From the NCBI RefSeq assembly GCF_010729305.1, contig NZ_AP022574.1:620001-684000 (forward strand): a DNA stretch of 64,000 bases. Direction: 5' to 3'. This document shows, in pieces, positions 16,534-24,407 of this stretch. The position numbers were made by a program, and so were the translations under genes. How positions within the stretch are numbered: position 1 is the stretch's first letter; every line of letters begins with the position of its first letter. The notes under the pieces were generated by a model. It saw nothing but the letters and a program-made list of their open reading frames with translations. It made no database searches and was not told the origin of the DNA. Source of the stretch: Mycolicibacterium psychrotolerans (GTDB lineage: Bacteria; Actinomycetota; Actinomycetes; Mycobacteriales; Mycobacteriaceae).

Positions 16534-18252
16534 GTGCTGGCGCTGGCGGTGACCGCGCCGCTGCTGGGGCCGGGTTATCTGCTGCTGCGCGACGCGGTGT
16601 CGACGCCGCGGTCGTATCTGACCGATGCCGCGCTGGGGCTCACGCAGGCGGCGCCCCGGGCGCTGCCGCAGGACGTCGCGGTCGCGCTGGCGTCGGCGGT
16701 GCTCGACGGCGGGGTGGTGGTCAAGGCGCTGCTGATCCTCGGCATCTGGCTGGCCGGCTGGGGTGCGGCCCGACTGGCCGCGGCGATGCTGCCGGACGCG
16801 GGCGTGCCCGGGCAGTGTGTCGCGGCCACGGTCGCGATCTGGAATCCGTATGTGGCCGAACGCCTGCTGCAGGGCCACTGGAGCCTGCTGGTGGGTTACG
16901 GCGCGCTGCCGTGGGTGGCCGCCGCGGTGCTGTCCTTACGTTCTGCGCCGAAACTGTATTCCACGCGCGAAAACCGGCCGTCGGAGCGCGTGGAATACAG
17001 TTTCGGCGGGGTCGGGGCCGTGCTGTTCTGGATGGCGCTGGCCGGGCTGACGCCGACGGGCCTGATGCTGGCGGCGACGGTCGCGCTGGCCTGCGCGGTG
17101 GCGCCCGGGCCGGGCCGGTCCCGCCGGTTCTGCGCGGCGGTCAGCCTCGCCGCGGCGACGACGGCCGCGCTGCCGTGGCTGGTGGCCTCCGCCGTGGCGG
17201 ACGGCTGGAGTTCCGGTGCGGATCAGGGGGCCGCGGTGGCGGCGTTCGCGGCCCGCGCCGAGCCGGGATTGGGCACGCTGGGCAGCCTCGCGGGGCTGGC
17301 CGGCATCTGGAACGCCGACGCGGTACCAGCTTCGCGCACAAGTCTTTTCGCGATGGTGGCGACGCTGACGCTGCTGGCCGTGGTGGCCGTCGGCGTGCCG
17401 GTGATGATCCGGCGCCGCGCCGGGGTGCCGTTGCTGGTGCTCGGGGTCGCCGCGGTGACGGTGCCCGCGCTGATGGCGACGGGCCCGGGGCTGGCGGCCG
17501 TCGAGGCGGTGATCGAGGCGATACCCGGCCTGGGTGTGGTACGCGACGGCCAGAAGTGGGTGGCGCTGGCGATGCCCGGCTACGCGCTGGCCGGGGCGGC
17601 GGCCGTGGTCGCGCTGCGGCCCAGGGTGCCCGCCGTCGCCATCGCGGTGGTGTGCTGCGCCGCGGTGATCGCGACGCTGCCCGACCTGGCCTGGGGCGTG
17701 GGCGGGAAGGTCCGGCCGGTGCGGTACCCGCCGGCGTGGTGGGAGGCCGCCGCGGTCATCGACGCCGACCCGGCGCCTGTCGCGGTGCTGCCGGTCGACA
17801 GCATGCGCCACTTCGGCTGGGCCGGGCCCGCACCCGTGCTCGATCCGCTGCCGAGGTGGCTGCGCGCCGAGGTGCTCACCACCGGCGACCTGTCGATCGG
17901 CGGACGCACCGTGCCCGGTGAGGGCGCCCGCGCACGCGATGTCCAGGAGATGCTGCGCGCCGGCGCCGACCGGGACCGGTTGGCCGCGGCAGGGGTTGGC
18001 TGGGTCGTCGTCGAAGGGTCCGGCGCGAATCTGGTGCTGCCCGTGGCGTTCCGGAGCGCCGAGCTCACGGTCTACCGGGTCGGCGGGCAGAGCCCGTCCT
18101 CGCCGCACCGAGCCGTCGTGCTCGCCGCGCACGGAGTCTGGCTGGCCCAGTTGATCATCGGCTTGGGTGCGATGACGTTGCGCCGCAGGCGATCACGTGG
18201 CACATACGGCCGGGATGAGCATGCTCAGCGGCCAGAGCGTCGCGACGAGTAG
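16534..18252 (+). CDS. Multi-spanning membrane protein (Rv0226c-like) carrying an inserted inverted repeat
   Basis: At least 572 residues with roughly 12 hydrophobic stretches and a C-terminal external segment (VLPVDSMRHFGWAGPAPVLDPLPRW) before a last helix. Order and topology match Rv0226c. GT-C glycosyltransferase-like membrane proteins look similar, but I see no clear catalytic motif. GTG at 16534 falls inside the first hydrophobic segment; the frame is open upstream (LIARTRSLVAPAYAL...) without ATG, GTG or TTG, so the true start may be a non-standard codon near 16489-16492, coupled to the preceding stop. Codons 16946-17008 are a perfect inverted repeat that adds 21 polar residues between two hydrophobic segments. 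The 3' end overlaps the convergent small-protein gene by 60 bases. Confidence 0.8.
   Translation: MLALAVTAPLLGPGYLLLRDAVSTPRSYLTDAALGLTQAAPRALPQDVAVALASAVLDGGVVVKALLILGIWLAGWGAARLAAAMLPDAGVPGQCVAATVAIWNPYVAERLLQGHWSLLVGYGALPWVAAAVLSLRSAPKLYSTRENRPSERVEYSFGGVGAVLFWMALAGLTPTGLMLAATVALACAVAPGPGRSRRFCAAVSLAAATTAALPWLVASAVADGWSSGADQGAAVAAFAARAEPGLGTLGSLAGLAGIWNADAVPASRTSLFAMVATLTLLAVVAVGVPVMIRRRAGVPLLVLGVAAVTVPALMATGPGLAAVEAVIEAIPGLGVVRDGQKWVALAMPGYALAGAAAVVALRPRVPAVAIAVVCCAAVIATLPDLAWGVGGKVRPVRYPPAWWEAAAVIDADPAPVAVLPVDSMRHFGWAGPAPVLDPLPRWLRAEVLTTGDLSIGGRTVPGEGARARDVQEMLRAGADRDRLAAAGVGWVVVEGSGANLVLPVAFRSAELTVYRVGGQSPSSPHRAVVLAAHGVWLAQLIIGLGAMTLRRRRSRGTYGRDEHAQRPERRDE
16946..17008. repeat. Perfect 23-bp inverted repeat inside a coding sequence
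   Basis: Left arm 16946-16968 and right arm 16986-17008 are exact reverse complements, with a 17-base spacer. The core of the arm is CCGAAACTGTATTCCACGCG. Total length is 63 bases, exactly 21 codons, and the reading frame of the membrane protein is kept. The local peptide (PKLYSTRENRPSERVEYSF) is polar and unlike its hydrophobic surroundings. This looks like a REP/MITE-type palindrome that entered the gene. Confidence 0.75.
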
Positions 18253-18450
18253 ATAGGACAGGATGTCCGCACCGGCCGGCAGCCGCGTCGTCAGGATGTC
18301 TTCGACGGCACCGACCTGCTGCGTCTGGAAGAACGCCCACGTCAAGCCGATCGCCACGTACGGGATCGCCAGCCACAGCGCGAGTTCGACCACGTCGTAC
18401 ACCGAGACGCGTCTGCTCAGCAGGCGGCGGGCGGCGGTGCGGATTCCCAT
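18193..18450 (-). CDS. Small two-helix membrane protein, partner of the MpaB-like oxygenase
   Basis: 85 residues with two hydrophobic segments (about 21-42, LALWLAIPYVAIGLTWAFF, and 62-82, LSYLLVATLWPLSMLIPAVC). It resembles the protein encoded at 19314-19538: both have a P-Y-x-A-I-G motif in helix 1, a W-P motif in helix 2 and a cysteine close to the C-terminus. ATG at 18450 has GGGGGAA before it, overlapping the end of the MpaB-like gene. Function unknown; it may be a membrane anchor or electron-transfer partner. The last 60 bases overlap the convergent gene at 16534-18252. Confidence 0.7.
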   Translation of the reverse strand: MGIRTAARRLLSRRVSVYDVVELALWLAIPYVAIGLTWAFFQTQQVGAVEDILTTRLPAGADILSYLLVATLWPLSMLIPAVCAT

Positions 18451-18459
18451 CGATTCCCC

Positions 18460-19317
18460 CTAGACCAGACGGCGGTGTCGACGCACCCGGGTCCGGACGT
18501 CCGCGAGAAGCACGAACGTGCCCGCCTGCCGCACGAATTCGGGCAGGAACCGATTGACGAAGGCGACAACGAGGAAGAGCCGCTCAAACATCCACTGCCG
18601 CCCCGCGCCCCAACCGAGGCCGAGCGCGTCACGGAACACCGGCGCCAGGAAGCCCGCCGTCAAGAACTTCAGCAGGGGCCGGAACGGCACCGCCAGAACG
18701 GGATTGATCATCCGCAGGTGGATCAGGTCCATCAGGTAGTCGCGCACCGCCGCGTCGAACCCGATCTGCGTGCAGGCCGCGGCCCAGTAGTCGTCGAATT
18801 CGGCCCGGCTCGGCGGCCACTGGTCCTCGGTGACCTGAAGGGTGGTGCCCAGCGGCCACGCCGAGAGATAGAACTGCTCACGCTGCTGCGGTGTCATCGG
18901 CCCACGCAGCAACTGGTACGTGTCTTCGAGACCGACGAACAGGCACGCCGCCACCCACATCTGCAGATCACGGTCGAAGGCGTGGTAGCGCAGTGGACTC
19001 GAAGGAGTCGACCGCACCTGCCGGTGCACGTCGTCGACCGCAGCGCGGAACGCCGCCCGGTCCTCGTCGGTGCCACGAATCGCCACTGCGAGATAGGTGA
19101 ACGTGGTGCGCGCCCGCTTCCAGGGGTGCTTCATCAGGTTGCCCGACTCGACGGTGCTCTCGACGACGCCGTGCCCGACACCCGGGCGGGACAGCTGCAT
19201 GATCACGTTGGCCGCCCCGGCGGCGAAGGACCAGAAGTCCATCGCATCCGCTACCGTCACCGGACCGTCGTCCCACCGCGCGGTGCGGTGCGCGACCTCG
19301 ATGCGGTTCGCGGTCAT
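18460..19317 (-). CDS. MpaB/latex-clearing-type oxygenase family protein (DUF2236)
   Basis: 285 residues of the ER-bound oxygenase MpaB / rubber oxygenase Lcp family, whose studied members are b-type haem oxygenases. Family blocks seen: MKHPWKRARTTFTYLAVAIRG with conserved Arg and Thr, the following DVHRQV histidine, FDRDLQMWVAACLF, and the C-terminal IHLRMINPVLAVPFRPLLKF. The substrate is unknown; a hydrophobic lipid is plausible. The ATG overlaps the stop of the upstream small membrane protein (ATGA), so they are co-translated. A divergent P450 gene begins about 300 bases upstream, suggesting a common oxidative pathway. Confidence 0.8.
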   Translation of the reverse strand: MTANRIEVAHRTARWDDGPVTVADAMDFWSFAAGAANVIMQLSRPGVGHGVVESTVESGNLMKHPWKRARTTFTYLAVAIRGTDEDRAAFRAAVDDVHRQVRSTPSSPLRYHAFDRDLQMWVAACLFVGLEDTYQLLRGPMTPQQREQFYLSAWPLGTTLQVTEDQWPPSRAEFDDYWAAACTQIGFDAAVRDYLMDLIHLRMINPVLAVPFRPLLKFLTAGFLAPVFRDALGLGWGAGRQWMFERLFLVVAFVNRFLPEFVRQAGTFVLLADVRTRVRRHRRLV

Positions 19318-19538
19318 GGCGTGCAGGCTCCCGCGAGCAACAGCACCGGCCAGTAGAGGACACCCCCGACGAACGCCGCCGCGGCGCGGAAACCCTCAGC
19401 ACGGACGAGAAAGTCGTTGCCGACCAGGGTGTAGACCACTCCGATCGCGGCGTAGGGCGTGCCGAGCAGCGCCGCGGTACCCAGCCATTCGGCCACGGTC
19501 ATCCGGTAGTCCAGGATCCGGCGCGGGGTGCTGGGCAT
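19314..19538 (-). CDS. Small two-helix membrane protein, first gene of the MpaB operon
   Basis: 74 residues from the ATG at 19538 (PSTPRRILDYRMTVAEWLG). Two hydrophobic segments, LLGTPYAAIGVVYTLV and VGGVLYWPVLLLAGAC, match those of the protein at 18193-18450. It is coupled to the MpaB-like gene by a four-base overlap. A longer start at 19601 would add an unlikely N-terminus running into the P450 promoter. Function unknown. Confidence 0.68.
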   Translation of the reverse strand: MPSTPRRILDYRMTVAEWLGTAALLGTPYAAIGVVYTLVGNDFLVRAEGFRAAAAFVGGVLYWPVLLLAGACTP

Positions 19539-19586
19539 GGCGGTGATGGTAACGACGGTTCCGACCCTCCGGTGGGCTTCCGGTAC

Positions 19587-19592
19587 TACAGT
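19587..19592 (+). promoter_or_regulatory. Putative -10 element of the P450 gene
   Basis: TACAGT lies 23 bases before the P450 ATG, in the 77-base region shared with the divergent MpaB operon. The P450 has a leader with GGGGAGG at 19604-19610. Confidence 0.35.
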
Positions 19593-19615
19593 GCGTTCCA
19601 CGCGGGGAGGTGCCG

Positions 19616-20848
19616 ATGACGATGCCCGAAGACGCGATCAGTATCGGCGGTGTCGATCTCGCCGATCCGGACACCTATCGCGCCGGTATGCCGTACGGCG
19701 CGTTCCGCGAGCTCCGCGCCCGTGCGCCGGTCGCCTGGCATCCGTACGGGGACAAACCCGGCTTCTGGGCGCTGACCGCCTACGACGACGTTCTCGCGGT
19801 CTCACGCGACAGCCAGACGTGGTCGTCGCAGACGACGGGGGCCTTCCTCGACATCCCGCCGCCGGAGGAGTCCTTCCAACTCGCTCTGATCATGCTGACG
19901 ATGGATCCTCCCCGGCACACGGCGCTGCGGTCGCTGGTGAGCCACGGCTTCACACCCCGGCACGTCGCGCGGCTGCGCGCCCGCACCGCGGATATGGCAC
20001 GCGACATCGTCGACCGCGCGCTCCGGCACGGCGAGTGTGACTTCGTCGACGACATCGCCGGTGCCCTCCCGTCCTTCGTGATCGCCGAACTGCTCGGCAT
20101 CCCGCGCGACGACGGCCGCCGGCTCTATGCGCTCACCGAGATCATGAACACCCGGCTGATCGGCGACGTCGAGCAGAAGCAGGCGCAGCTTCAGCTGTTC
20201 GAGTACGCAAGCGCACTGGCCGCCGACAAGCGCGCACGCCCCGGCGACGACATCGCGACCGACCTGTTGCACGCCGAGGTGGACGGCCGGCGGCTCACCG
20301 ATCTCGAGTTCAACCTCTTCTTCCTCCTTCTGATCAACGCCGGCGGCGACACGACCCGAAACCTCGTCGCGGCAGGCACTCTCGCGCTCATGGAACACCC
20401 AGACCAGTGGGCGCGGCTGGCCGCCGACCCCGCACTGATGCCGACCGCCGTGGAGGAGATGCTGCGCTGGACGAGTCCGGTCACGATGTTCGCGCGCACC
20501 GCGACCCGAGACACCGAGGTGGGCGGCGTCGTACTCTCGGCCGGGGAGCGCGTCATGATGTTCTATCCGTCGGCCAACCGGGACGAATCACACTTCACCG
20601 ATCCCGAGCGCTTCGACGTGGGGCGCTCGCCGAACCATCATCTGGCGTTCGGCGGCGGCGGCACCCACTTCTGCCTGGGTGCGAACCTCGCGCGCGTCGA
20701 GGCGACGGCGATCTTCACCGAATTGCTCAGCCGCGTCCGCGAAGTCGAGATCACCGGGCCCGTCGAACGGGTGCGCTCCGTGCAGATCAACGGCGTGCGT
20801 TCGATGCCGGTCCGGTTGAGGCCCGCGGCCGGGCCGCGGTTCCGGTAG
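19616..20848 (+). CDS. Cytochrome P450
   Basis: 410 residues, typical for soluble bacterial P450s. The I-helix oxygen-activation motif is INAGGDTTRNL, the ExxR motif is in AVEEMLRW, and the haem-binding loop is FGGGGTHFCLG with the proximal ligand Cys353. ATG at 19616 follows GGGGAGG with a five-base gap. P450s insert one oxygen atom using ferredoxin or similar donors; no ferredoxin gene is adjacent. It is divergent from the small-membrane-protein/MpaB operon, so it probably acts in the same oxidative pathway. The sequence resembles mycobacterial P450s that act on lipids or sterols, but the CYP family cannot be fixed by eye. It is tail-to-tail with the glycosyltransferase gene with no gap. 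Confidence 0.93.
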   Translation: MTMPEDAISIGGVDLADPDTYRAGMPYGAFRELRARAPVAWHPYGDKPGFWALTAYDDVLAVSRDSQTWSSQTTGAFLDIPPPEESFQLALIMLTMDPPRHTALRSLVSHGFTPRHVARLRARTADMARDIVDRALRHGECDFVDDIAGALPSFVIAELLGIPRDDGRRLYALTEIMNTRLIGDVEQKQAQLQLFEYASALAADKRARPGDDIATDLLHAEVDGRRLTDLEFNLFFLLLINAGGDTTRNLVAAGTLALMEHPDQWARLAADPALMPTAVEEMLRWTSPVTMFARTATRDTEVGGVVLSAGERVMMFYPSANRDESHFTDPERFDVGRSPNHHLAFGGGGTHFCLGANLARVEATAIFTELLSRVREVEITGPVERVRSVQINGVRSMPVRLRPAAGPRFR

Positions 20849-22006
20849 TCAGACCAGGCCGCTGGTGCGGCGCCCGGCGCGCACCGCGTCCAGGACCGCG
20901 CGCATCGCGTCGGCGCTCTGGTCCCAGGAGAACTCCCCGCTGCGCACCTGCGCTTTGGCGCCGAGCTGTTCGCGCAGCACGGGGTCGGTGAGCAGCCGGT
21001 GCAAGCCCTCGACCAGATCCTCGACGTCGTCGACGAGAATCCCGGTGACGCCGTCGACGACGGAATCGGACAGTCCGCCCGAGGACCGGTACCCGATCGT
21101 GGGCACGCCGTGCTGGGCGGCCTCGACCACCGCCAGGCCCCACCCCTCCTTGCGGGACGGCAGCACGTTGACCCAGCTGCGTTGCAGGACAGCGTGTTTG
21201 GTGACGTCATCGACGTGTCCGTGGAAGGTGACCGCGTCGGCGATGCCGAGGCGGTCAGCGTGGTCGACCAGGCGCTGTGCCCACCAGCCGCCGCCCACCA
21301 CGTCGAGGTGCAACTCCGGGATCCGGGGGCGCAACCGGGCCACGGCGTCGAGCGCGTCCTCGATCTGCTTGTGCGGCACCAGCCGCGAGAGCACGACGAC
21401 GCGCGGCGTCGGCGACCGCGGCGCGGTCAGGCTGGCCTGCGGCGCGGCGTCGACGCCGTTGCGCACGACCGCGACGTGGTCGGCCCGCACCCCGAGTTCG
21501 GTCAGATCCCGCGCCGAGGGCAGCGACACCGTCACGTACTGGTTGCGCCGGTGCAGCCGCGGCGACAGCCGGGATTCGACGAACCAGCCGATGCGGCTCT
21601 TCACCGGGCCTGCCACCGGCCACTGCTCGCGGTGGCAGTGGTGCACCAGCACGACGGCGCGCCGGCCGTACGCGAGCCGGGCCAGGAAGGGCAGCCCGTT
21701 CTGGGTGTCGACGACGACGTCGGGCCGGACGTGCCGCAGCGGGCCCACGCCCACGCGGGCCGCGACCATCGCCAGCCCGGCGCGCACGTACACCGAGTAG
21801 GGCCCGCCCCGGCGTTGGATCTCGACCCCGTCGACGACCTCGCGGCGCGCCGACCCGTCGTAGCGCGCGGTGCGCAGCGTGACGCGGACCCCGGACCGGG
21901 CCAGGTGGGCGCCGATGCGCTGCAGGTAGGTCTCGCTGCCGCCGCCCTGCGGGTGGCCGGTGTCGCGCCAGCACAGCAGCAACACGGAGTTCAGGGGGGC
22001 GGACAT
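20849..22006 (-). CDS. Glycosyltransferase family 4 (Rv0225-like)
   Basis: 385 residues with a GT-B fold: N-terminal acceptor domain with WRDTGHPQGGGSETY, then the nucleotide-sugar domain with VVVLSRLVPHKQIEDAL and the GT4 E-x7-E motif region PSRKEGWGLAVVEAAQHGVP. It should transfer a sugar to a lipid or glycan. Rv0225 and the divergent methyltransferase Rv0224c form the same pair in M. tuberculosis. ATG at 22006 has a minus-strand TAGTCT eight bases upstream, suggesting a nearly leaderless transcript. Confidence 0.88.
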   Translation of the reverse strand: MSAPLNSVLLLCWRDTGHPQGGGSETYLQRIGAHLARSGVRVTLRTARYDGSARREVVDGVEIQRRGGPYSVYVRAGLAMVAARVGVGPLRHVRPDVVVDTQNGLPFLARLAYGRRAVVLVHHCHREQWPVAGPVKSRIGWFVESRLSPRLHRRNQYVTVSLPSARDLTELGVRADHVAVVRNGVDAAPQASLTAPRSPTPRVVVLSRLVPHKQIEDALDAVARLRPRIPELHLDVVGGGWWAQRLVDHADRLGIADAVTFHGHVDDVTKHAVLQRSWVNVLPSRKEGWGLAVVEAAQHGVPTIGYRSSGGLSDSVVDGVTGILVDDVEDLVEGLHRLLTDPVLREQLGAKAQVRSGEFSWDQSADAMRAVLDAVRAGRRTSGLV

Positions 22007-22030
22007 CGGTGTTCAGACTAGCGGTGTGCC

Positions 22031-22036
22031 TAGGGT
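22031..22036 (+). promoter_or_regulatory. Putative -10 element, leaderless methyltransferase transcript
   Basis: TAGGGT is followed by six bases and then GTG at 22043, with no Shine-Dalgarno sequence. The divergent glycosyltransferase has its own -10-like box at 22015-22020 on the other strand. Confidence 0.45.
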
Positions 22037-22042
22037 GGCCGG

Positions 22043-22810
22043 GTGGTCGCTACGGATCTGTTCGCCCGGCGGGCGACGCTGGCGCGCTCGCTGCGGCTGC
22101 TCTCGGCGTTCCGCTTCGAGCAGACCGATCCCGACCGCTTCTACGGCGCCCTCGCCGACGACACCGTCGCGCTCGTCACCGACCTGTGGACCGGCGCGAC
22201 CGGCAGCGACCCGGCGGGCCTGACCGTGCTGGACGTCGGTGGCGGCCCGGGCTACTTCGCGTCGGCGTTCACCGACGCGGGGATGCGCTACCTCGGGGTC
22301 GAACCGGACCCGCGGGAGATGCACGCCGCCGCGCCGCGCACCCACCGGCGCGCGGGGACGTTCGTCCGCGCCTCGGGCACGGCGTTGCCGTTCGCCGACG
22401 GCAGCGTCGACGTCTGCCTGTCCTCCAACGTCGCCGAACACGTCGCGCAGCCGTGGCGGCTCGGCGCGGAGATGCTGCGCGTCACCCGGCCCGGCGGGCT
22501 GGCGATCCTGTCGTACACGGTGTGGCTCGGGCCGTTCGGCGGCCACGAGATGGGGCTGACGCACTATCTGGGCGGGCAACGGGCCGCCGACCGCTATGCC
22601 CGCCGGCACGGTCGTCGACCCAAGAACGACTACGGCTCGTCGTTGTTCGCCGTGCATGCCCGCGACGGGCTGCGCTGGGCGGCGGGCACGGGCGCGCTCG
22701 TCGCCGCTTTCCCCCGCTACCACCCGCGATGGGCGTGGAAACTGACGAAGGTGCCCGGGCTGCGGGAATTCGCGGTGAGCAATCTGGTGCTGGTGTTGTC
22801 GCCGTCCTGA
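22043..22810 (+). CDS. SAM-dependent methyltransferase (Rv0224c-like)
   Basis: 255 residues, class I methyltransferase. Motif I is LTVLDVGGGPGYFASAF, the acidic end of strand 2 is GVEPDP, and motif IV-like VDVCLSSNVAEHV follows. The conserved VRASGTALPFADGSVD and GPFGGHEMGLTHYLGG are as in Rv0224c. The target is unknown; a lipid or glycolipid made with the neighbouring glycosyltransferase is plausible. GTG at 22043 fits a leaderless start. Confidence 0.88.
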   Translation: MVATDLFARRATLARSLRLLSAFRFEQTDPDRFYGALADDTVALVTDLWTGATGSDPAGLTVLDVGGGPGYFASAFTDAGMRYLGVEPDPREMHAAAPRTHRRAGTFVRASGTALPFADGSVDVCLSSNVAEHVAQPWRLGAEMLRVTRPGGLAILSYTVWLGPFGGHEMGLTHYLGGQRAADRYARRHGRRPKNDYGSSLFAVHARDGLRWAAGTGALVAAFPRYHPRWAWKLTKVPGLREFAVSNLVLVLSPS

Positions 22811-22820
22811 TTCCGCGAAC

Positions 22821-22834
22821 TGCAACAGGTTCTA
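22821..22834 (+). promoter_or_regulatory. KstR-type operator before the aldehyde dehydrogenase
   Basis: TGCAACAGGTTCTA matches the KstR consensus TNNAACNNGTTNNA at every fixed position. It sits around the expected -35 region of the promoter whose -10 is at 22853-22858, a good place for repression. KstR itself is not encoded in the window. Confidence 0.6.
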
Positions 22835-22852
22835 CTTCCGCCGGATCGTAGG

Positions 22853-22858
22853 TAATGT
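22853..22858 (+). promoter_or_regulatory. Putative -10 element, leaderless aldehyde dehydrogenase
   Basis: TAATGT is followed by seven bases and then ATG at 22866. No Shine-Dalgarno sequence precedes this ATG, which supports it over the GTG at 22857. Confidence 0.45.
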
Positions 22859-22865
22859 GACGTCC

Positions 22866-24338
22866 ATGACACAGAGCACGGCGTTCAAGACCGAATGGGA
22901 CAAGCTGTTCATCGGCGGCAAGTGGGTCGAGCCGGCCACCTCCGACGTGATCGAGGTGCACTCCCCCGCCACCGGCGAGCTGGTCGGCAAGGTTCCGCTG
23001 GCGAGCGCCGCCGACGTCGACGCCGCCTGCGCGGCCGCGCGCAAGGCCTTCGACGAGGGCCCGTGGCCGCAGATGTCGCCCGCCGAGCGCGGCGAGGTGC
23101 TGGCGCGGGCGGTCAAGATCCTCGAGGAGCGGGCCGACGAGCTGAAGTTCCTGCTCGCCGCCGAGACCGGGCAGCCGCCGACGATCGTCGACATGATGCA
23201 GTACGGCGCCGCGATGTCGGCGTTCCAGTTCTTCGCGGGCGCGGCCGACAAGTTCACCTGGCAGGAGATCCGCGACGGCATCTACGGCCAGACACTGGTG
23301 GTGCGCGAGCCGATCGGTGTCGTCGGCGCCGTCACCGCATGGAACGTGCCGTTCTTCCTCGCCGCGAACAAGCTGGGCCCCGCGCTGCTTGCCGGCTGCA
23401 CGATCGTGCTCAAACCCGCCGCCGAGACGCCGCTGTCGGTGTTCGCGATGGCCGACGCGTTCGCCGAGGCCGGGCTGCCCGAGGGCGTGCTGTCGATCGT
23501 GCCCGGCGGCCCGGAGACCGGCCGCGCCCTGACCGCCAACCCCGAGCTGGACAAGTTCACGTTCACCGGCTCGTCGGCGGTGGGCAAGGAGATCGCCAAG
23601 ATCGCCGCGGAGAGGCTCAAGCCGTGCACGCTGGAGCTGGGCGGCAAGTCGGCGGCGATCATCCTCGAGGACGCCGACCTCGACTCCACGCTGCCGATGC
23701 TGGTGTTCTCCGGGCTGATGAACTCCGGACAGGCCTGCGTCGGGCAGACCCGCATCCTGGCGCCGCGGTCGCGCTACGACGAGGTCGTCGAGAAGCTTTC
23801 GGCGGCGGTGTCGGGCATGCTGCCCGGCCTGCCCACCGACCCCGCCGCGATGATCGGCCCGCTGATCAGCGAGAAGCAGCGCGAGCGTGTGGAGGGCTAC
23901 ATCAAGAAGGGTGTCGAGGAGGGTGCGCGCGTCGTCGTCGGCGGCGAGCGTCCCGAGGGACTCGACAGCGGCTGGTATGTGCAGCCGACCGTGTTCGCCG
24001 ACGTCGACAACTCGATGACGATCGCCCAGGAGGAGATCTTCGGGCCGGTGCTCGCGGTGATCCCCTACACCGACGAGGACGACGCGGTGCGCATCGCCAA
24101 CGACTCGGTCTATGGGCTGGCCGGGTCGGTGTACACCACCGACAACGAGAAGGCGCTCAAGATCGCCCGCCGGATCCGCACCGGCACGTACGCGGTGAAC
24201 ATGTACGCGTTCGACCCGGGCGCCCCGTTCGGCGGGTACAAGAACTCGGGCATCGGCCGCGAGAACGGCACCGAGGGCATCGAGGCGTACTGCGAGCCGA
24301 AGTCGATCCTGCTGCCGTTCGGCTACACCCCGTCCTGA
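22866..24338 (+). CDS. Aldehyde dehydrogenase (Rv0223c-like)
   Basis: 490 residues, standard length for the NAD(P)-dependent aldehyde dehydrogenase superfamily. The general base is Glu257 in TLELGGKSA and the nucleophile Cys291 is in NSGQACVGQTR; the cofactor loop FTGSSAVGKE is also clear. It oxidises an aldehyde to a carboxylic acid. A KstR-type operator lies just upstream, so a role in sterol or cholesterol-derived aldehyde metabolism is likely, though the substrate is unproven. Rv0223c has the same neighbours. A long palindromic repeat begins nine bases after the stop. Confidence 0.92.
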   Translation: MTQSTAFKTEWDKLFIGGKWVEPATSDVIEVHSPATGELVGKVPLASAADVDAACAAARKAFDEGPWPQMSPAERGEVLARAVKILEERADELKFLLAAETGQPPTIVDMMQYGAAMSAFQFFAGAADKFTWQEIRDGIYGQTLVVREPIGVVGAVTAWNVPFFLAANKLGPALLAGCTIVLKPAAETPLSVFAMADAFAEAGLPEGVLSIVPGGPETGRALTANPELDKFTFTGSSAVGKEIAKIAAERLKPCTLELGGKSAAIILEDADLDSTLPMLVFSGLMNSGQACVGQTRILAPRSRYDEVVEKLSAAVSGMLPGLPTDPAAMIGPLISEKQRERVEGYIKKGVEEGARVVVGGERPEGLDSGWYVQPTVFADVDNSMTIAQEEIFGPVLAVIPYTDEDDAVRIANDSVYGLAGSVYTTDNEKALKIARRIRTGTYAVNMYAFDPGAPFGGYKNSGIGRENGTEGIEAYCEPKSILLPFGYTPS

Positions 24339-24346
24339 TCTTCTGC

Positions 24347-24404
24347 CGAGCAGACGCGAACTCGCACGAAATCGCTTCGGCGAGTATGAGTTTGCGTCTG
24401 CTCG
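24347..24404. repeat. REP-like palindromic element, copy 1
   Basis: CGAGCAGACGCGAACTC (24347-24363) pairs with GAGTTTGCGTCTGCTCG (24388-24404): 17 positions, one of them a G-T pair, with a 24-base spacer. It lies between the ends of two convergent genes and may terminate both. It is closely related to copy 2 at 24841-24902 in the same orientation. Confidence 0.72.
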
Positions 24405-24407
24405 CGG

